Source of the DNA: Actibacterium naphthalenivorans
Lineage (GTDB): Bacteria; Pseudomonadota; Alphaproteobacteria; Rhodobacterales; Rhodobacteraceae
DNA: 34,739 nucleotides
Direction: 5' to 3'
NCBI RefSeq assembly: GCF_014196965.1
Contig: NZ_JACIEQ010000013.1
Coordinates: forward strand, 1 to 34,739
In this document: in pieces, positions 1 through 7,999 of the stretch
Layout of the letters: every line of letters starts with the position of its first letter
Numbering within the stretch: position 1 is the stretch's first letter
Translations under genes and position numbers: made by a program
Notes under the pieces: model-generated
Told to the model about the DNA's origin: nothing
What the model saw: the letters and a program-made list of their open reading frames with translations, nothing else
Database searches by the model: none

Positions 1-99
1 AGCTTACAAGGCGATCAGAAATGCCACGCTGTAAGCCATGTTCAGGCTTCGTTCTTCCTTAGCGTGGTTCTACGAAGAAACCTTCCGATGGGGCCAAAA

Positions 100-198
100 C
101 GATGCGACAGAACCCGTGCGATTGCCACCAACGGCGTGCCAGACCGGGTGGTCATCGACAATTTGCGCGTCCGTCAGTCAGAATATGTTGCTCATAAT
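100..198 (+). pseudogene. Degenerate IS6-family (IS26-like) transposase fragment
   Basis: One frame reads ATNGVPDRVVID followed closely by RVRQSEYVAHN. The first resembles the stretch around the second catalytic Asp of IS6-family DDE transposases, the second resembles their RQ-x-KYLNN motif. In intact proteins about 25 residues separate the two, so this copy has an internal deletion, and no start, first Asp or final Glu can be read. Nothing else recognisable lies in bases 1-267. It marks the left edge of the catabolic cluster as an old insertion site. The family call rests on two short motifs and is uncertain. Confidence 0.4.
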
Positions 199-267
199 TC
201 AGCCTCCGCAAGGAGGCTGAATCACGCCGCACGGGCAAAATCAATAGGCCCTGACCCCAAGCCTACG

Positions 268-882
268 TCAGGCGGGGGACAAGAGCCCTTCCTCTTTCAG
301 AGCTTGCAGGACAGCCGGTCGTCCACCGATCCGCTGCGCGTATTCGACGAGCTTCGGCCAAGGAGACATGTCCATCTTGAGGAAGTTGCACCAACCGAGC
401 ACCGTGAAGAGATAGGCGTCGGCGACGGTGAAGCTGTCGCCGACAAGATAGCCGGCACTTCCAATGCGCTTCTCTGCTTCGGTCAGACGGTTGGCAGCCA
501 TTTTTTCGAAGAAAGGACGGGCTTCGACCGGCAGATCAGGACGGAACAACGGCGCCATTGTCTTGTGAAGCTCTGTAGAGATGAAGTTCAGGGTTTCAAG
601 AAGCTTCCAACGCTCATCTCCCGTCACCTTGCCGAGTTTTCCGTCTGCCTTGTCCGCAATGTATTGCAGCACTATGGCAGCCTCAGAGATCTTGGTCTCG
701 CCATCGACGATGGTGGGGACCAGACCCAGTGGGTTGATCTTGCTATAGTCCTCACCATCGACCTTGTTTCCCGCCGGGTCCATCACGACCATTCGGCAAG
801 TCGTGGGTATCTCCGCCTCCAGACAACTGATGTGAGCAGCCAACGAACAGGCCGCAGGTATGTAGTAGAGTTCCATTTTCAC
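268..882 (-). CDS. Beta-class glutathione S-transferase, BphK-like
   Basis: This 204-residue protein has a thioredoxin-fold N-terminal half with the beta-class Cys (Cys12 in YYIPAACSLAAH) and an all-helical C-terminal half (LNFISTELHK, GDSFTVADAYLF, LGW..N, SPWPKL). This pattern matches BphK-type enzymes found in biphenyl and PAH clusters, which conjugate or reductively dechlorinate pathway by-products in the cytoplasm. The start is taken as GTG at 882 because AGGAAGG lies 7 nt upstream; ATG at 876 is the alternative. It is the last gene of the minus-strand catabolic operon and is probably a protective accessory rather than a core pathway step. Confidence 0.85.
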   Translation of the reverse strand: MKMELYYIPAACSLAAHISCLEAEIPTTCRMVVMDPAGNKVDGEDYSKINPLGLVPTIVDGETKISEAAIVLQYIADKADGKLGKVTGDERWKLLETLNFISTELHKTMAPLFRPDLPVEARPFFEKMAANRLTEAEKRIGSAGYLVGDSFTVADAYLFTVLGWCNFLKMDMSPWPKLVEYAQRIGGRPAVLQALKEEGLLSPA

Positions 883-900
883 AGTGTTTCCTTCCTTTGT

Positions 901-924
901 GTTTCAGCACAGGTACCCTGAAAC
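901..924. other. Small intercistronic inverted repeat
   Basis: GTTTCAG (901-907) and CTGAAAC (918-924) form a 7-bp stem with a 10-nt loop in the gap between the OmpW-type gene and the GST gene. There is no T-run, so an mRNA processing or stability role is more likely than termination. It is one of a series of such stems in the cluster. Confidence 0.4.
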
Positions 925-943
925 TGCAGACGGAGTATATGTC

Positions 944-1606
944 TCAGAAGCGCCAGACCAGACCGGTTCCGACAAGCAGAGGATCGAGCGTCGCACTACC
1001 TGTCGCTGACGGCCCGCCGACGCCCAATGTGCCACTGACGTCAGCATCGAGCCAGATTTTCTTGACGTCGAAGTACATACCCATCCGCTCATTGATCATG
1101 CTTTCGAAACCGACCTGTAGAACGGCACCCCAAGCATTTTCCGCCTCGAAGCCGGCCACATCGCGCCCGTCCGAATCCAGAATGATGGTATAGTTGATGC
1201 CCGCGCCGACATAGGGCTCGAACCTCCGATTACGGGTCGGAATGCGGTATTGGAGTGCGAGAATCGCAGGTGCGTAAGTCACATCCCCGAGATAGGCCCC
1301 AGCAAGGCTTCCTTCGCCGCGAATCTCTGCGGTGGGTGGGATTCCGAATGTGAAGGTGGCGGAAAGCTGAGGGTTGATGCGATAGCCGATATCAAAGCTG
1401 AGCGAGTAGTTGTCGTCGACCGAAACATCGGCGCCGGGGAATGGCGCACCTCCGACCGACAGTTCGGCACCGGGGCTGAAGTATATCCCCACGGGCCCCC
1501 CCCGGAGATACCAGCCGTTCTGGTCTGCATCCTGTGCTTGGGCAGCGCAAGTTTGGGCTAGAGCCAGACAAGCGCTGAGTGTTGCCGTATAGTAAGTTTT
1601 AAACAT
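944..1606 (-). CDS. OmpW-family outer membrane protein
   Basis: A 220-residue precursor with a signal peptide (hydrophobic stretch ending near AAQAQ, residue 25) and a small beta-barrel pattern ending in VWRF with a terminal aromatic residue, as expected for outer membrane insertion. Features typical of OmpW/AlkL are GWYLRGGP near the mature N-terminus, alternating hydrophobic strands, and YVGAGINYT in the middle. OmpW/AlkL-type barrels pass hydrophobic compounds across the outer membrane, so a role in uptake of the aromatic substrate fits the context. GGAGGAAAACT precedes the ATG. It lies between the reductase and GST genes of the minus-strand operon. Confidence 0.85.
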   Translation of the reverse strand: MFKTYYTATLSACLALAQTCAAQAQDADQNGWYLRGGPVGIYFSPGAELSVGGAPFPGADVSVDDNYSLSFDIGYRINPQLSATFTFGIPPTAEIRGEGSLAGAYLGDVTYAPAILALQYRIPTRNRRFEPYVGAGINYTIILDSDGRDVAGFEAENAWGAVLQVGFESMINERMGMYFDVKKIWLDADVSGTLGVGGPSATGSATLDPLLVGTGLVWRF

Positions 1607-1683
1607 AGTTTTCCTCCCTATGTGTTGGACTTTTTGGTGATGGCGTTGCCCAGGTCTTCGCCTGGTTGGGTATCTTTTTGTGC

Positions 1684-2889
1684 TTACAGTAGCTTACGAA
1701 GGTCTGGTGCTGTGATCAGCGAGTCGTCAGTCACTGCGTAGCCTTTCGACATGAGGCGGCGAACGATCGCCATGTCGCGGGGCGCGCCGAAACAGATGGC
1801 ACCGACCAGCCGATCACCGATGGCCGAGAAACGGGTGAACGACTTTCCTTCGCCCTTGCGCACAAGCAAAGTTCCCCCAGCGGGCTGGTTATCGCCGATC
1901 ATCTGAATGTTGAGGTCGTACTGATCAGACCAGAACCAGGTGTTGATTGCATAGGGCTCCCTCTTCCCCAGCAAGTTTCTTGCGGCCGCAGCGGCCTGGT
2001 CCTGCGCATTGGCCCAGGATTCCATCCGTGTCGGCTGGCCACCGCCAACCCGCATAGCCGCCACATCCCCGGCCGCAAAAATCAGCGGGTCGGACGTGCG
2101 CAGAAATTCATCTACGATGATGCCATTGCCCGTCTCCAGGCCAGCCTCCCGCGCGATCGCATCATTCGCAATCGCGCCGATCCCGACGACGACCATGTCA
2201 ACCAGCAGCGTTTCCCCGTTTGACAGAGTCACGCTTTCAACCCGGTCATCTCCGCCTACCGTCACGATTGAGGTATTCAGATGGATCACGGTGCCATTGC
2301 CACGGTGCACATCAGCCAAAGCGACACCGACATCCTTTGGCAGACTGCGGGCGCAAAGCCGGTCGGCCAGTTCGACGACCACCGCTTCCATCCCGCTTTT
2401 TCGGGCTGTTGCTGCGACTTCAAGACCGATCCAACCCGCGCCAATCGACAAAAGCCGCTTTCCAGGCACCATTTGCGCGCGCAAACGCTCGGCATCAGCA
2501 ATCGTACGCAGATAGAAAACATTGGCTTTTCCCGCGAAGGGGCCATCAAGCATGCGGGCGCGACTTCCGGTCGCGATCAGCAGGCGGTCATAGGGCAGGC
2601 TTGCTCCCGAAGAGAGCCGTACCACATGCGCGTCGCGGTCGATTGCTTCGACGCGTTGGTTGAGCTGAAGGTCGATGCCAAGATTTTGCGCGGCCTCGGC
2701 GTTCAGCAAGCAAGTGCTCTGTGCATCTGCCGTACCCTGAAGAACCGCCTTCGACAGCGGCGGGCGGTCATAAGGGAACTGCCCTTCTTCGGAGAGGACC
2801 GTGACAGTGCCCTCAAAGCCTTCTGTTCGCAGCGTTTTCGCCGCGGAGACCGCAGCCAAACCACCGCCTATGATGATGATACGTTCCAT
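1684..2889 (-). CDS. FAD-dependent ferredoxin reductase of the BphA4/putidaredoxin-reductase type
   Basis: This 401-residue flavoprotein passes electrons from NADH to a small ferredoxin. It has the N-terminal FAD-binding GGGLAAVSAAKTL, the PYDRPPLSK motif, an ATGS segment, the NADH-binding GAGWIGLEVAA near residue 150, and the second FAD motif FAAGDVAA near residue 275. The length fits the family (about 400-410). It is the only ferredoxin reductase in the window, while two ferredoxins are present (a Rieske one at 19147 and a putidaredoxin-like one at 6710), so it may serve both the ring dioxygenase and the P450. It belongs to the minus-strand operon, with a strong hairpin in the gap before it. 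Confidence 0.9.
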   Translation of the reverse strand: MERIIIIGGGLAAVSAAKTLRTEGFEGTVTVLSEEGQFPYDRPPLSKAVLQGTADAQSTCLLNAEAAQNLGIDLQLNQRVEAIDRDAHVVRLSSGASLPYDRLLIATGSRARMLDGPFAGKANVFYLRTIADAERLRAQMVPGKRLLSIGAGWIGLEVAATARKSGMEAVVVELADRLCARSLPKDVGVALADVHRGNGTVIHLNTSIVTVGGDDRVESVTLSNGETLLVDMVVVGIGAIANDAIAREAGLETGNGIIVDEFLRTSDPLIFAAGDVAAMRVGGGQPTRMESWANAQDQAAAAARNLLGKREPYAINTWFWSDQYDLNIQMIGDNQPAGGTLLVRKGEGKSFTRFSAIGDRLVGAICFGAPRDMAIVRRLMSKGYAVTDDSLITAPDLRKLL

Positions 2890-2913
2890 CGGAGTTTTCC
2901 TCAGACCATGATA

Positions 2914-2948
2914 CAGATGACGCGCAGACCTGTGCCGCGCGTCATCTG
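2914..2948. other. Intercistronic hairpin between extradiol dioxygenase and reductase genes
   Basis: CAGATGACGCGC (2914-2925) and GCGCGTCATCTG (2937-2948) form a perfect 12-bp stem with an 11-nt loop. No T-run follows on the minus strand, so it looks like an mRNA processing or stability element rather than a full terminator. Confidence 0.7.
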
Positions 2949-2988
2949 TTGATTACTTGTCAGCGCCGCAGCGCGGCACTGTCCTGAG

Positions 2989-3894
2989 TTAGGAACCCAC
3001 CTTGAAGCTCTCGGGGAACGGAGCCCCCCACGAGCTGAAGATGCCCGGCTTGTCCGCGCTCCAGATGAACGGGCCTGCCTTGTGGTCCACACAACGCGGC
3101 ATTTCCCCCGAAAGCTCATACCTGTTGCCATCCGGCGTGAAGAAATAGGAGTAGAGATTCGAGCCTACACCGTGCCGACCCGGGCCTGCTTCCGTCATGA
3201 CCCCACCGCGTGCGACCTGATCGAGCATGAGCTTCATGTATTCCATGTTCGGGATCGTCCATGCGAGATGGTCGAGCGTCTCATGCGGCGCGCCCGCAAA
3301 CATTGCGACGTCATGGTGATAGTCGCCGACATGCATCCAGGCCGCAAGACGCCCTGCGCCTCCGGGGAACTCGACAATGTCAGAGGCATAGAAATCGACA
3401 TGCTTGCGCAGGAATTCGATCGTCTGGGTCGCATCCGGACCGACGCGCAGCGTGATATGGTCGAGGTCAAGCGGCGCCAGACCGCTCAGGTGGTTGGCCT
3501 TGCGAGCAGCCGGGTTATAGTAGTGTTTGCGCGCTTCAGACCGCAGCAATGCAATCTGCATCTTCTGGTTTTGGGGCGGCAGGTCGAATTCGATGATCTT
3601 CTCGACACCCGGATCGCAGTCCGTCATCTCCCGGACCTGGACGCCGGCATCGGAAACCCGCTTGCTGTAGCGATTGAGGTCATCCTCATCATCCGCAGCG
3701 ATCGCAAAGCTGATGACGCCGGTACCACCCTCGGTCACGGCCACATCGAAAGTTCCGTCGGTCCCACAGGTCAGGTAAACAGTACCGTCTTGCCGAGCAA
3801 TTTCCTCAAGCCCCAGTACAGTGGTGTGAAACCGCACCGATTCCTCGAGGTTCTTAACCCGCAAGTGCGCGTGCGACAGTTTTTGAAGAGCCAT
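2989..3894 (-). CDS. Type I extradiol (ring-cleaving) dioxygenase, probably for 1,2-dihydroxynaphthalene
   Basis: A 301-residue two-domain vicinal-oxygen-chelate protein. The three Fe(II) ligands can be placed at His146 (LDLDHITLRV), His209 (ETLDHLAW) and Glu260 (NRYELSGE). The N-terminal domain (SHAHLRVKNLEES) is the metal-free copy, as usual. Its neighbours, an NahD-type isomerase and NahE-type aldolase directly upstream, imply that it opens 1,2-dihydroxynaphthalene to give the substrate of NahD. By eye it resembles catechol 2,3-dioxygenases more than classical Pseudomonas NahC, so it looks like a different lineage recruited to the same step. AGGGAGGAATAGT precedes the ATG. Another catechol-like substrate cannot be excluded. 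Confidence 0.85.
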   Translation of the reverse strand: MALQKLSHAHLRVKNLEESVRFHTTVLGLEEIARQDGTVYLTCGTDGTFDVAVTEGGTGVISFAIAADDEDDLNRYSKRVSDAGVQVREMTDCDPGVEKIIEFDLPPQNQKMQIALLRSEARKHYYNPAARKANHLSGLAPLDLDHITLRVGPDATQTIEFLRKHVDFYASDIVEFPGGAGRLAAWMHVGDYHHDVAMFAGAPHETLDHLAWTIPNMEYMKLMLDQVARGGVMTEAGPGRHGVGSNLYSYFFTPDGNRYELSGEMPRCVDHKAGPFIWSADKPGIFSSWGAPFPESFKVGS

Positions 3895-3927
3895 ACTATT
3901 CCTCCCTATGGATGGTTGGCGTTGATG

Positions 3928-4524
3928 TCAAAGCTCCTGCTGGAGCGTTCTTTCCATAAATGTGATGCGGTCATTCCCCCACCACATCTGATCACCCACA
4001 ATCATCGTGGGCGTACCAAACACACCTGCCTCATGCGCGGCCTGCGTGCTCGCCTCGTATTGGTCTGTAGCATCCTTCGATGAAACCCAAGCCGACAGAA
4101 CATCGGGATTCCAGCCGAACTGCTTCGCCAATTCATCCAGCAACGCCGGGTCAGCCAAGTCTGCACCCTCTCCCCAGACCCGGTCCCACGCAGTCCGGAT
4201 GAAGGCTTCTCCCTCGCCTTTCGCCATTGCATAAAGAAAAGCCTTGTTGAGCTTCTCGGACGCGAGTGACTTCGGAAAGGTCAAAGGCAAACCATATTCC
4301 TCAGCCCAACGGTTGAGATCCTTGCTCAAATAGCGAATCTTCAACGGCAGGCTGACATTTGGTGGTGCGGTATTCCCCGCCATGAGTTTGAGTTGCGGCA
4401 GGTTCACGACATGGGGCCGAAACTCCAGACCGTATTGCTTGCAGATCCCCGGCACCTTGTGAAAGGCCAGATAAGCGAAGGGGCTCATGAAATCGAAGTA
4501 GAAGTCAAGATGCCGACCGGTCAC
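3928..4524 (-). CDS. nahD: 2-hydroxychromene-2-carboxylate isomerase
   Basis: A 198-residue member of the DsbA/kappa-GST superfamily. [13 protein letters not shown] carries the catalytic Ser14 in place of the redox Cys, and the cis-Pro region is [18 protein letters not shown]. The enzyme converts 2-hydroxychromene-2-carboxylate to trans-o-hydroxybenzylidenepyruvate with glutathione. The start is GTG at 4524, overlapping the TGA of the aldolase gene (GTGA), so translation is coupled. Length and motifs match NahD (about 200 residues). Placement between the extradiol dioxygenase and the hydratase-aldolase supports the pathway role. Confidence 0.92.
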   Translation of the reverse strand: MTGRHLDFYFDFMSPFAYLAFHKVPGICKQYGLEFRPHVVNLPQLKLMAGNTAPPNVSLPLKIRYLSKDLNRWAEEYGLPLTFPKSLASEKLNKAFLYAMAKGEGEAFIRTAWDRVWGEGADLADPALLDELAKQFGWNPDVLSAWVSSKDATDQYEASTQAAHEAGVFGTPTMIVGDQMWWGNDRITFMERTLQQEL

Positions 4525-5516
4525 TTGCCGCTCTCCGCCTCAAGCTCCGCAGCGAGTTTTGCCCATTGACGCCCGGACTCGCGCGCGCCTTCCAGAGCCG
4601 TTGCGGGAACCAGGTGGTAGGGCGGACGGCAAGGTCCAGCGACCATCCAACCTGCCGCATCCATACGGGCCTTCTCGATGCCGATGTTATAGACCGAGAA
4701 TTCCTTGAACGAGCCGTTGGGGAAGAGGGTCCGATAGGTCAAACCAATCCTGTCGGTCAGTTTTTTGGCTTGGGTCCAATCGCCAGTCTCTACCGCCTTG
4801 GCCACAAGGTCGCGAAGCTGGATCACAGGTGCTGGCCCGCAAACCGCGCCACTGGTCCAGAACGCCGTGCAGTGTTCGGGGTCGAGCCGGGCGGCGGCGT
4901 AATAGTCCACATCAAGCGGCATCAGTCGAATGCGGCGCTTGGTCAGGTTCAGGTCCGTATAGAGCGCTGCCGTGTTTATGTACTTGGCAGATACGATCTG
5001 CGGAATTTCGGAGATCTGCGCCCAGAAAGCACGCGGGAACTCGAACTTGAATGCCTCGGGGTTGGCATATGCACAGATAGCCATGTCCGGGCACGCCTCG
5101 GCCACATCACGAAAGAACTGAACTGCTGTCGGCACATCAGGCTGAACCCACATCGGCGGCCCCATCATCACCCCGTTAAGCCCGATCTCGCGCGCGGCAC
5201 GGGTCATGCTGATGGAGTCGCGGGTGTTAAGGGCGGTCGCCCCGCCGAAGATGGGAATGCGACCGCGACCGGCTTCGACCAGCGTGCGCATGAAGGCTTG
5301 CTTCTCTTGCCATGTTGTCGTGGCTCCCTCTCCCAGGGTGCCGAGAGAAAGAATCCCGTTCACACCAGAGGCGATCAGAGCCTCGACGACACGGGCCGTT
5401 TCGTCCAGATCGACCGTGTCTTCAGCGCGCGGATCCGACGCGTTGGGCTTGGACGGCGTGGGCATGATCGCCCAGCAACCTGTCACGTCATCGACCGTGA
5501 GCAGTTCATGTTTCAT
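4521..5516 (-). CDS. nahE: trans-o-Hydroxybenzylidenepyruvate hydratase-aldolase
   Basis: A 331-residue class I aldolase of the dihydrodipicolinate-synthase fold, the same length as NahE. Lys178 in [13 protein letters not shown] is the expected Schiff-base lysine, and [12 protein letters not shown] and [12 protein letters not shown] are characteristic. It splits trans-o-hydroxybenzylidenepyruvate to salicylaldehyde and pyruvate. The ATG at 5516 ([11 protein letters not shown]) was preferred over the longer open frame because it gives the family N-terminus, although its ribosome binding site is weak. It is coupled to nahD by a 4-nt overlap. The specificity for the naphthalene route is inferred from the neighbours. 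Confidence 0.92.
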   Translation of the reverse strand: MKHELLTVDDVTGCWAIMPTPSKPNASDPRAEDTVDLDETARVVEALIASGVNGILSLGTLGEGATTTWQEKQAFMRTLVEAGRGRIPIFGGATALNTRDSISMTRAAREIGLNGVMMGPPMWVQPDVPTAVQFFRDVAEACPDMAICAYANPEAFKFEFPRAFWAQISEIPQIVSAKYINTAALYTDLNLTKRRIRLMPLDVDYYAAARLDPEHCTAFWTSGAVCGPAPVIQLRDLVAKAVETGDWTQAKKLTDRIGLTYRTLFPNGSFKEFSVYNIGIEKARMDAAGWMVAGPCRPPYHLVPATALEGARESGRQWAKLAAELEAESGK

Positions 5517-5557
5517 GGCTTGAAGCCCCGATTTATGTGAGTTGTTTTGCGTGGATT

Positions 5558-5588
5558 GGCATGGTGCGCAGCCAGGGCGCACCATGCC
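5558..5588. other. Intercistronic hairpin between gentisate dioxygenase and aldolase genes
   Basis: GGCATGGTGCGC (5558-5569) and GCGCACCATGCC (5577-5588) form a perfect 12-bp stem with a 7-nt loop in the 83-nt gap. It is not followed by a clear T-run on the minus strand. It probably protects or processes the mRNA, and may separate expression of the lower-pathway gene from the upper-pathway genes. Confidence 0.7.
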
Positions 5589-5599
5589 GGACAGTGTCA

Positions 5600-6664
5600 C
5601 TATGCGCCGAGCGGAACCGCGTTTCCACGGTCTTCCCGCCAAAGCCCGAGCTTCTCCTGGCAGACGCGATCGGAGTAAGAGAACAGCACTGCATCGCCGT
5701 CCGCCTCATGCGTGACGGTATGCCAGCTCGGAACGACGAACAGATCCTTCGGACCCCATTCGTAAGTCTTTCCATTGATCACACTGCGACCGGTGCCTTC
5801 AGTGACGACAAAGACCGTTGCGTCTGTCGACCGATACGGCCGCGACTTGAAGCCTTTCGGAAGGAGTTGAAGGCAGGGCGAAATCGTCGGCATCGCCCAG
5901 CCGCCGTCGACCGGGTTGACATAGCGCATCTTGATACCGTGGAAGGGGTCGACCTCACCCTGCTTCAAAAGATGCTCGAGGCCTTCGCGCGAGCGTTCGT
6001 AAGGGTAATTGAAGATCGGCGACGCTACTCTGGTCGCTTCGTAGTCGACCGGAAGCATGTTGGCACCGTAGCGCCAGCTGCTGTCTTCGGGCTGGCGGGT
6101 GATTGGCTGCTGATCCGCGTGATGCTCTTCTGCGAAAGAGGCGTCGAACACCGACACGATTGGAATATCCAGACCGTCGAGCCAGATCATCGGCGCGTCG
6201 CTGTCATTGCCGTGGTCGTGCCAGGCTCCCGGCGGAGTGATTACGAAATCGCCAAAGTTCATCACTGTGCGCTCGCCATCGACTGACGTATGCGCGCCGT
6301 TGCCCTCCATCACGAAGCGCAAAGCTGACTGGCTGTGGCGGTGCGCGGGGGCAACTTCGCCCGGCAGGACGATCTGAAGGCCAGCGTAAAGCGACGTCGT
6401 AATCCGGGACTGACCGCGCAGGCCTGGATTTTCAAGCACAAGGACGCGCCGCTCGGCTTCCTTCGCCGTGATCAGACTGCCCGCTTCCAGCAGGTAGGCC
6501 TTCGCTTCGTCGAAATGCCAAAGGTGCGGCAAGCAACCGCTTTTGGGCTCAGGAGTGATGATGTTCGACAAAACAGTCCAAAGTGGGGTATAGGACCCGC
6601 TATCGATCTTGTCATAGAACATCTTTCGTTCTGCTGTTTCCACAGGCTTTTCGGTCAGCGACAT
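5600..6664 (-). CDS. Gentisate 1,2-dioxygenase (bicupin)
   Basis: A 354-residue protein with two cupin domains. The Fe(II) ligands are in [18 protein letters not shown] (His108, His110) and AWHDHG (His149, His151), matching gentisate dioxygenases. [20 protein letters not shown] and the C-terminal cupin ([24 protein letters not shown]) are typical. It cleaves gentisate to maleylpyruvate and is the key lower-pathway enzyme here; no catechol route is visible. GGAGGATAAAT precedes the ATG. 1-Hydroxy-2-naphthoate or salicylate dioxygenase are related bicupins, so the substrate could be broader, but the maleylpyruvate isomerase and fumarylpyruvate hydrolase in the window support gentisate. Confidence 0.88.
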   Translation of the reverse strand: MSLTEKPVETAERKMFYDKIDSGSYTPLWTVLSNIITPEPKSGCLPHLWHFDEAKAYLLEAGSLITAKEAERRVLVLENPGLRGQSRITTSLYAGLQIVLPGEVAPAHRHSQSALRFVMEGNGAHTSVDGERTVMNFGDFVITPPGAWHDHGNDSDAPMIWLDGLDIPIVSVFDASFAEEHHADQQPITRQPEDSSWRYGANMLPVDYEATRVASPIFNYPYERSREGLEHLLKQGEVDPFHGIKMRYVNPVDGGWAMPTISPCLQLLPKGFKSRPYRSTDATVFVVTEGTGRSVINGKTYEWGPKDLFVVPSWHTVTHEADGDAVLFSYSDRVCQEKLGLWREDRGNAVPLGA

Positions 6665-6709
6665 ATTTATCCTCCGTTTGGCGCGATCAGATAGAAAGCG
6701 TCACATATA

Positions 6710-7033
6710 TCAGAACTGGAACTCTGGGGTGGTGACGGTGAGACCATCGAGATCTGCTGTCAGGCGAATCTGGCAAGCAAGCCGGCTGCTGTCCTGCCTG
6801 TTGGCCGCAAACTCCAACATACTGGCTTCACCTTCGCTGGTCGGCGGAAGCAGAGAAAGCCACTTGGGGTCAACATAGACCTGACAGGTCGCGCATGCGC
6901 AAGCGCCGCCACAATCCGCATCAATTCCCGGCACGCCAGCCATCGTCGCAGCCTCCATCAGAGACTGCCCCTCGCGCGACGATACCTCACGTCGCTCTCC
7001 CATCGAATCAATGAACACCACTTGGATCGACAT
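6710..7033 (-). CDS. Putidaredoxin/adrenodoxin-type [2Fe-2S] ferredoxin
   Basis: A 107-residue ferredoxin starting at MSIQVVF (ATG at 7033, GGGAGGAAGAATATCT upstream). The cluster ligands are in DADCGGACACATCQVYV (Cys-x5-Cys-x2-Cys, with one extra Cys inside the loop) and the distal Cys in SRLACQIRL. This arrangement is that of ferredoxins that feed electrons to bacterial cytochromes P450. The P450 at 8947-10191 is the likely partner and the reductase at 1684-2889 the likely donor. It is the first gene of the minus-strand operon and is physically paired with gentisate dioxygenase rather than with the P450, which hints that the P450 makes gentisate. Confidence 0.88.
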   Translation of the reverse strand: MSIQVVFIDSMGERREVSSREGQSLMEAATMAGVPGIDADCGGACACATCQVYVDPKWLSLLPPTSEGEASMLEFAANRQDSSRLACQIRLTADLDGLTVTTPEFQF

Positions 7034-7160
7034 AGATATTCTTCCTCCCAGCACGTCGTTCGAATCGAAACTGCTCCACTCAAGGCAGGCTTGCCCACCC
7101 ATTTTGGAACAATAACGACGAACTTATTCCTCCGTTTGGCTGCCTTTTTCGTGCCTAATC

Positions 7161-7186
7161 CCGCCTGACCATGGTCATTCAGGCGG
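7161..7186. promoter_or_regulatory. Nested palindrome in the ferredoxin/marR intergenic region
   Basis: CCGCCTGA (7161-7168) and TCAGGCGG (7179-7186) enclose TGACCATGGTCA (7166-7177), a perfect 12-bp palindrome. It lies in the leader between the proposed promoter and the ferredoxin start. It could be a regulator site or a leader hairpin. The rest of the 383-bp gap (7034-7416) holds the two promoters described separately and no credible gene. Confidence 0.45.
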
Positions 7187-7207
7187 ATCAATGGCATAAA
7201 CTAAGCA

Positions 7208-7248
7208 TGCATACTACCTTATATGCATATCTTGCTGCTGGTAGTCAA
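7208..7248 (-). promoter_or_regulatory. Promoter and operator of the minus-strand ferredoxin-gentisate operon
   Basis: On the minus strand TTGACT (7243-7248) is followed after 19 bp by TATAAG (7218-7223), a sigma70-like promoter pointing at the ferredoxin gene. TGCATA (7208-7213) and TATGCA (7222-7227), 8 nt apart, form a dyad over the -10 box, and ATATGCATAT (7221-7230) is itself palindromic. A dyad in this place fits repression by the divergently encoded MarR-type protein. Assignment is from sequence only. Confidence 0.5.
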
Positions 7249-7350
7249 GCGATTGATGGCCAAGGCCCTGACTCAGACATGACCAAACCCGAGCCCGGGT
7301 TTTCCGGTAACGCGCTCCAAGGGTAAAAGACGTCCATCTGCTGCCCGAGG

Positions 7351-7379
7351 TTGTCGGTGGTATCGAAGGGTGTTATGCT
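7351..7379 (+). promoter_or_regulatory. Probable promoter of the marR-type gene
   Basis: TTGTCG (7351-7356) and TATGCT (7374-7379) are separated by 17 bp and lie about 40 bp before the regulator start at 7417. Each hexamer has four or five matches to the sigma70 consensus. Confidence 0.4.
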
Positions 7380-7416
7380 ATAAGCAATCAACAATGAAAA
7401 AGAAGATGGTCGGCGA

Positions 7417-7941
7417 ATGAAAGATGATACCGAACGGAGACAGCCCGAAACCTTGGGTGGCGACTCCGATTTTCGGGTCATTCAGGACCATCCCGCGCAT
7501 CTGATTCGGCGTAGCTACCAAGTCTTCTTGTGTGCCTTCGACGAGGCTATGGCTGGCCTGCCGTTGTCGCCTGTGAGCTGGATCATTATCGCAACAGTGC
7601 GAAATTTCCCGAGTCTGTCCGTGACTGAAGTTGCCCGGCGCGCCGCAATAGACAAGGCGAGCTGTGGACGAACTGCAGGCGCGCTTGAGAAGCGCGGGCT
7701 GCTTTCGATCAAGAAGAGTGATACGGATGGCAGAGAGAAACTGCTCGACATCACCCCTGCCGGCGAGGAATTGTACGGCAAGGCGTTTATTCAGGTCATG
7801 AAGCTGAAGTCGCTGCTCCTGGATGGAATTGATCCAGAGGTGCAGCGTCAGTTCCTGACTTCCATGGCAGTGTTTGTTCATGCATCACGCAAGAACACAC
7901 GACCGTCAATTCCGACCGCACGTGACGCCGACATGGATTGA
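7417..7941 (+). CDS. MarR-family transcriptional regulator
   Basis: A 174-residue protein with the MarR winged-helix pattern: LSVTEVARRAAIDKASCGRTAGALEKRGLL (residues 67-96) is the HTH and DTDGREKLLDITPAG (102-116) the wing. The long N- and C-terminal helices form the dimer interface in this family. It is divergent from the gentisate operon and is the only regulator gene in the catabolic block, so it is the best candidate to control it, with a phenolic or aromatic acid as inducer. Candidate operators lie at 7208-7227, near 10245 and at 17015-17030. A rho-independent terminator follows the gene. Confidence 0.88.
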   Translation: MKDDTERRQPETLGGDSDFRVIQDHPAHLIRRSYQVFLCAFDEAMAGLPLSPVSWIIIATVRNFPSLSVTEVARRAAIDKASCGRTAGALEKRGLLSIKKSDTDGREKLLDITPAGEELYGKAFIQVMKLKSLLLDGIDPEVQRQFLTSMAVFVHASRKNTRPSIPTARDADMD

Positions 7942-7959
7942 GACAGTCATAGCGATTGC

Positions 7960-7996
7960 AGCTGGCCACCCACAAGCAGATGGCCAGCTTTTCTTG
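7960..7996 (+). terminator. Rho-independent terminator after the marR-type gene
   Basis: AGCTGGCCA (7960-7968) pairs with TGGCCAGCT (7981-7989) around a 12-nt loop, and a T-rich tract (TTTCTT) follows. It lies between the convergent regulator and FAH-type genes. Confidence 0.7.
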
Positions 7997-7999
7997 GCG

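Noticed and set aside
64-921. Long plus-strand open frame over the GST gene
   Set aside because: Opposite the well-supported GST on the minus strand; apart from the short IS6-like motif at its start it has no recognisable family pattern.
1607-1683. CCAGG-TCTTCG-CCTGG stem between reductase and OmpW genes as a terminator
   Set aside because: Only 5 bp of clean stem and no T-run on the minus strand; too weak to list as a feature.
3082-4083. 333-codon plus-strand frame over the extradiol dioxygenase
   Set aside because: Antisense shadow of a gene with clear motifs, a common effect in GC-rich DNA; no ribosome binding site or domain.
4566-5540. 324-codon plus-strand frame over nahE
   Set aside because: Antisense to a convincing aldolase; composition of a shadow frame.
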